A program made the translations under genes and the position numbers. From Oscillospiraceae bacterium (lineage in GTDB: Bacteria > Bacillota > Clostridia > Oscillospirales > Ruminococcaceae), in the NCBI GenBank assembly GCA_018110855.1, contig JAGBFZ010000255.1:1-5824 (forward strand): 5,824 nucleotides of DNA, written 5' to 3'. This document shows, piece by piece, positions 5,004 through 5,824 of this stretch. The notes beneath the pieces are model-generated. The model had not been told where the DNA came from and ran no database searches. It saw only the letters and a program-made list of their open reading frames with translations. Within the stretch, counting starts at the first letter, position 1, and every line of letters begins with the position of its first letter.

Positions 5004-5824
5004 ATGAATATGAAGTGTCGTGATCTGTCGGAACTGAGATCCTTTAAAACAATAAAGCTTATCGCCGGAGCAGGAGGACTTGACAACATTATTACCTGGG
5101 TATACATAAACCAGGACAGCAGTATCAGCGACTGGGTCCATGGCGGAGAGCTTGTCTTTGTCACAGGAATGGAAAACGGGTTCTCAGCCGGCACGCTTAT
5201 TTCCATAGTACGAGAATGTATTGAGAATGCTGCTTCGGGGATAGTTGTGCTTATCAATCCGGAGCATATCTGTTCCATCCCCGAAGAAGTAATTACCGCA
5301 GCCGAAAACGGCAATATGCCCCTTTATGAAATGCCGTGGGAAATAAAGCTTGTAGACGTTACAAAGGAAATTGCAAACACCATTATAATAAACCAGCTAA
5401 GAGAGCAGAGCGTTATGGGATTTTTCTCGGAGCTTCTGTTTTCATATTACATTTCCGATTCGTCAATAAAGAATATGGGCATTCGCTGCGGAATAAACGT
5501 TGACGAAAACGCTTCAATAATGATAATACGTCCTCTCTACACCCATGAATGTCCGAGGAATGACTTCGACAACATCATAGCCGCTTTGAACCGTGCCATA
5601 GACAATGAGTTTGAACGTCATCATATAAACGTTGTTTCATACGTTTATATGGACGAAATATTCATCTACTCGGTCTGCCCGAACAGCAGGCTTTCAGGTG
5701 TAAGGGATATCATAAATGCTGTATGTGTTGATTTTGCGGACAGATACATCGGGCTGCGGATATGCGGCGGCATAGGGAGAGCAACAGTCGGTGTGGAAAA
5801 TATCCGCCGAAGCTACTCCGAAGC
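5004..5824 (+). CDS. PucR-family transcriptional regulator, 3' end outside the window
   Basis: The frame runs open from ATG 5004 past the right edge (273 complete codons). AAGGAA at 4990-4995 lies 8 bases upstream of this ATG; in-frame ATGs at 4995, 4968 and 4863 lack a suitable ribosome-binding site, and family members begin near M-x-x-x-DL, as here (MKCRDLSEL). Residues about 4-120 are a PucR N-terminal domain: GAGGLDN (22-28) followed by the typical WV...N, then WVHGGELVFVTG. The following part ends with GGIGRATVGVENIRRSYSEA, the G-x-G-R...SY-x-EA signature of the GGDEF-like CdaR domain. The expected C-terminal helix-turn-helix (HTH_30) lies outside. Such proteins are cytosolic transcription factors controlling purine, amino-acid or sugar-acid metabolism, often of neighbouring genes. 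The target cannot be inferred here. It shows no link to the restriction cassette. Confidence 0.88.
   Translation, partial: MNMKCRDLSELRSFKTIKLIAGAGGLDNIITWVYINQDSSISDWVHGGELVFVTGMENGFSAGTLISIVRECIENAASGIVVLINPEHICSIPEEVITAAENGNMPLYEMPWEIKLVDVTKEIANTIIINQLREQSVMGFFSELLFSYYISDSSIKNMGIRCGINVDENASIMIIRPLYTHECPRNDFDNIIAALNRAIDNEFERHHINVVSYVYMDEIFIYSVCPNSRLSGVRDIINAVCVDFADRYIGLRICGGIGRATVGVENIRRSYSE

Noticed and set aside
4902..5314. Minus-strand open frames opposite the start of the PucR-type gene
   Set aside because: The plus strand carries the recognisable PucR domain; the antisense translations look like reverse reading of it.
1..5824. CRISPR array, tRNA, rRNA, insertion sequence or attachment site
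   Set aside because: No regularly spaced repeats, cloverleaf, transposase or integrase sequence, or matching direct repeats were seen on either strand.

Overview
This window looks like a chromosomal stretch from a low-to-medium GC Gram-positive bacterium of the Clostridia, most likely Ruminococcus or a close relative. The signs are sigma-A type promoters, strong Shine-Dalgarno sites, a YpsC/RlmL-like methyltransferase, a PucR-family regulator and a decayed piece that resembles a sporulation sigma factor. The genus is an inference from style, not from a marker gene.

Layout: (1) 1-501, plus strand, is the C-terminal half of a housekeeping RNA methyltransferase, closed by a strong terminator (504-539). 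(2) 629-3950, plus strand, is a self-contained two-gene cassette. A perfect-consensus promoter (TTGACA, 17 bp, TATAAT) drives an McrB-like AAA+ NTPase (688-2448). Its stop codon overlaps by one base the start of an McrC/LlaJI-family PD-(D/E)xK nuclease (2448-3950). A long hairpin (4001-4045) follows. (3) 4087-4275, minus strand, is a small charged protein of unknown function, convergent with the cassette. (4) 4319-4655, minus strand, holds two gene remnants end to end: a 5'-truncated fragment that resembles a SUKH (SMI1/KNR4) domain, and a C-terminal piece of a sigma-70 factor (region 4.2, SigK/SigE-like). (5) 4656-5003 is AT-rich and apart from a strong ribosome-binding site with a 14-codon reading frame shows no gene. 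(6) 5004 to the right edge, plus strand, is a PucR-family regulator cut by the window end.

How the genes work together: the AAA+ protein and the nuclease should form one restriction complex in which NTP hydrolysis by the McrB-like ring drives DNA translocation or cleavage by the nuclease. Relatives in LlaJI and BsuMI systems are encoded next to cytosine methyltransferases. None is present here on either side within the window, so the pair may act alone as a modification-dependent (Type IV) restriction system. The N-terminal part of the AAA+ protein, expected to set specificity, is unfamiliar and far more AT-rich than the motor domain. The cassette sits between housekeeping-type genes and next to decayed fragments, which fits a site of gene turnover.
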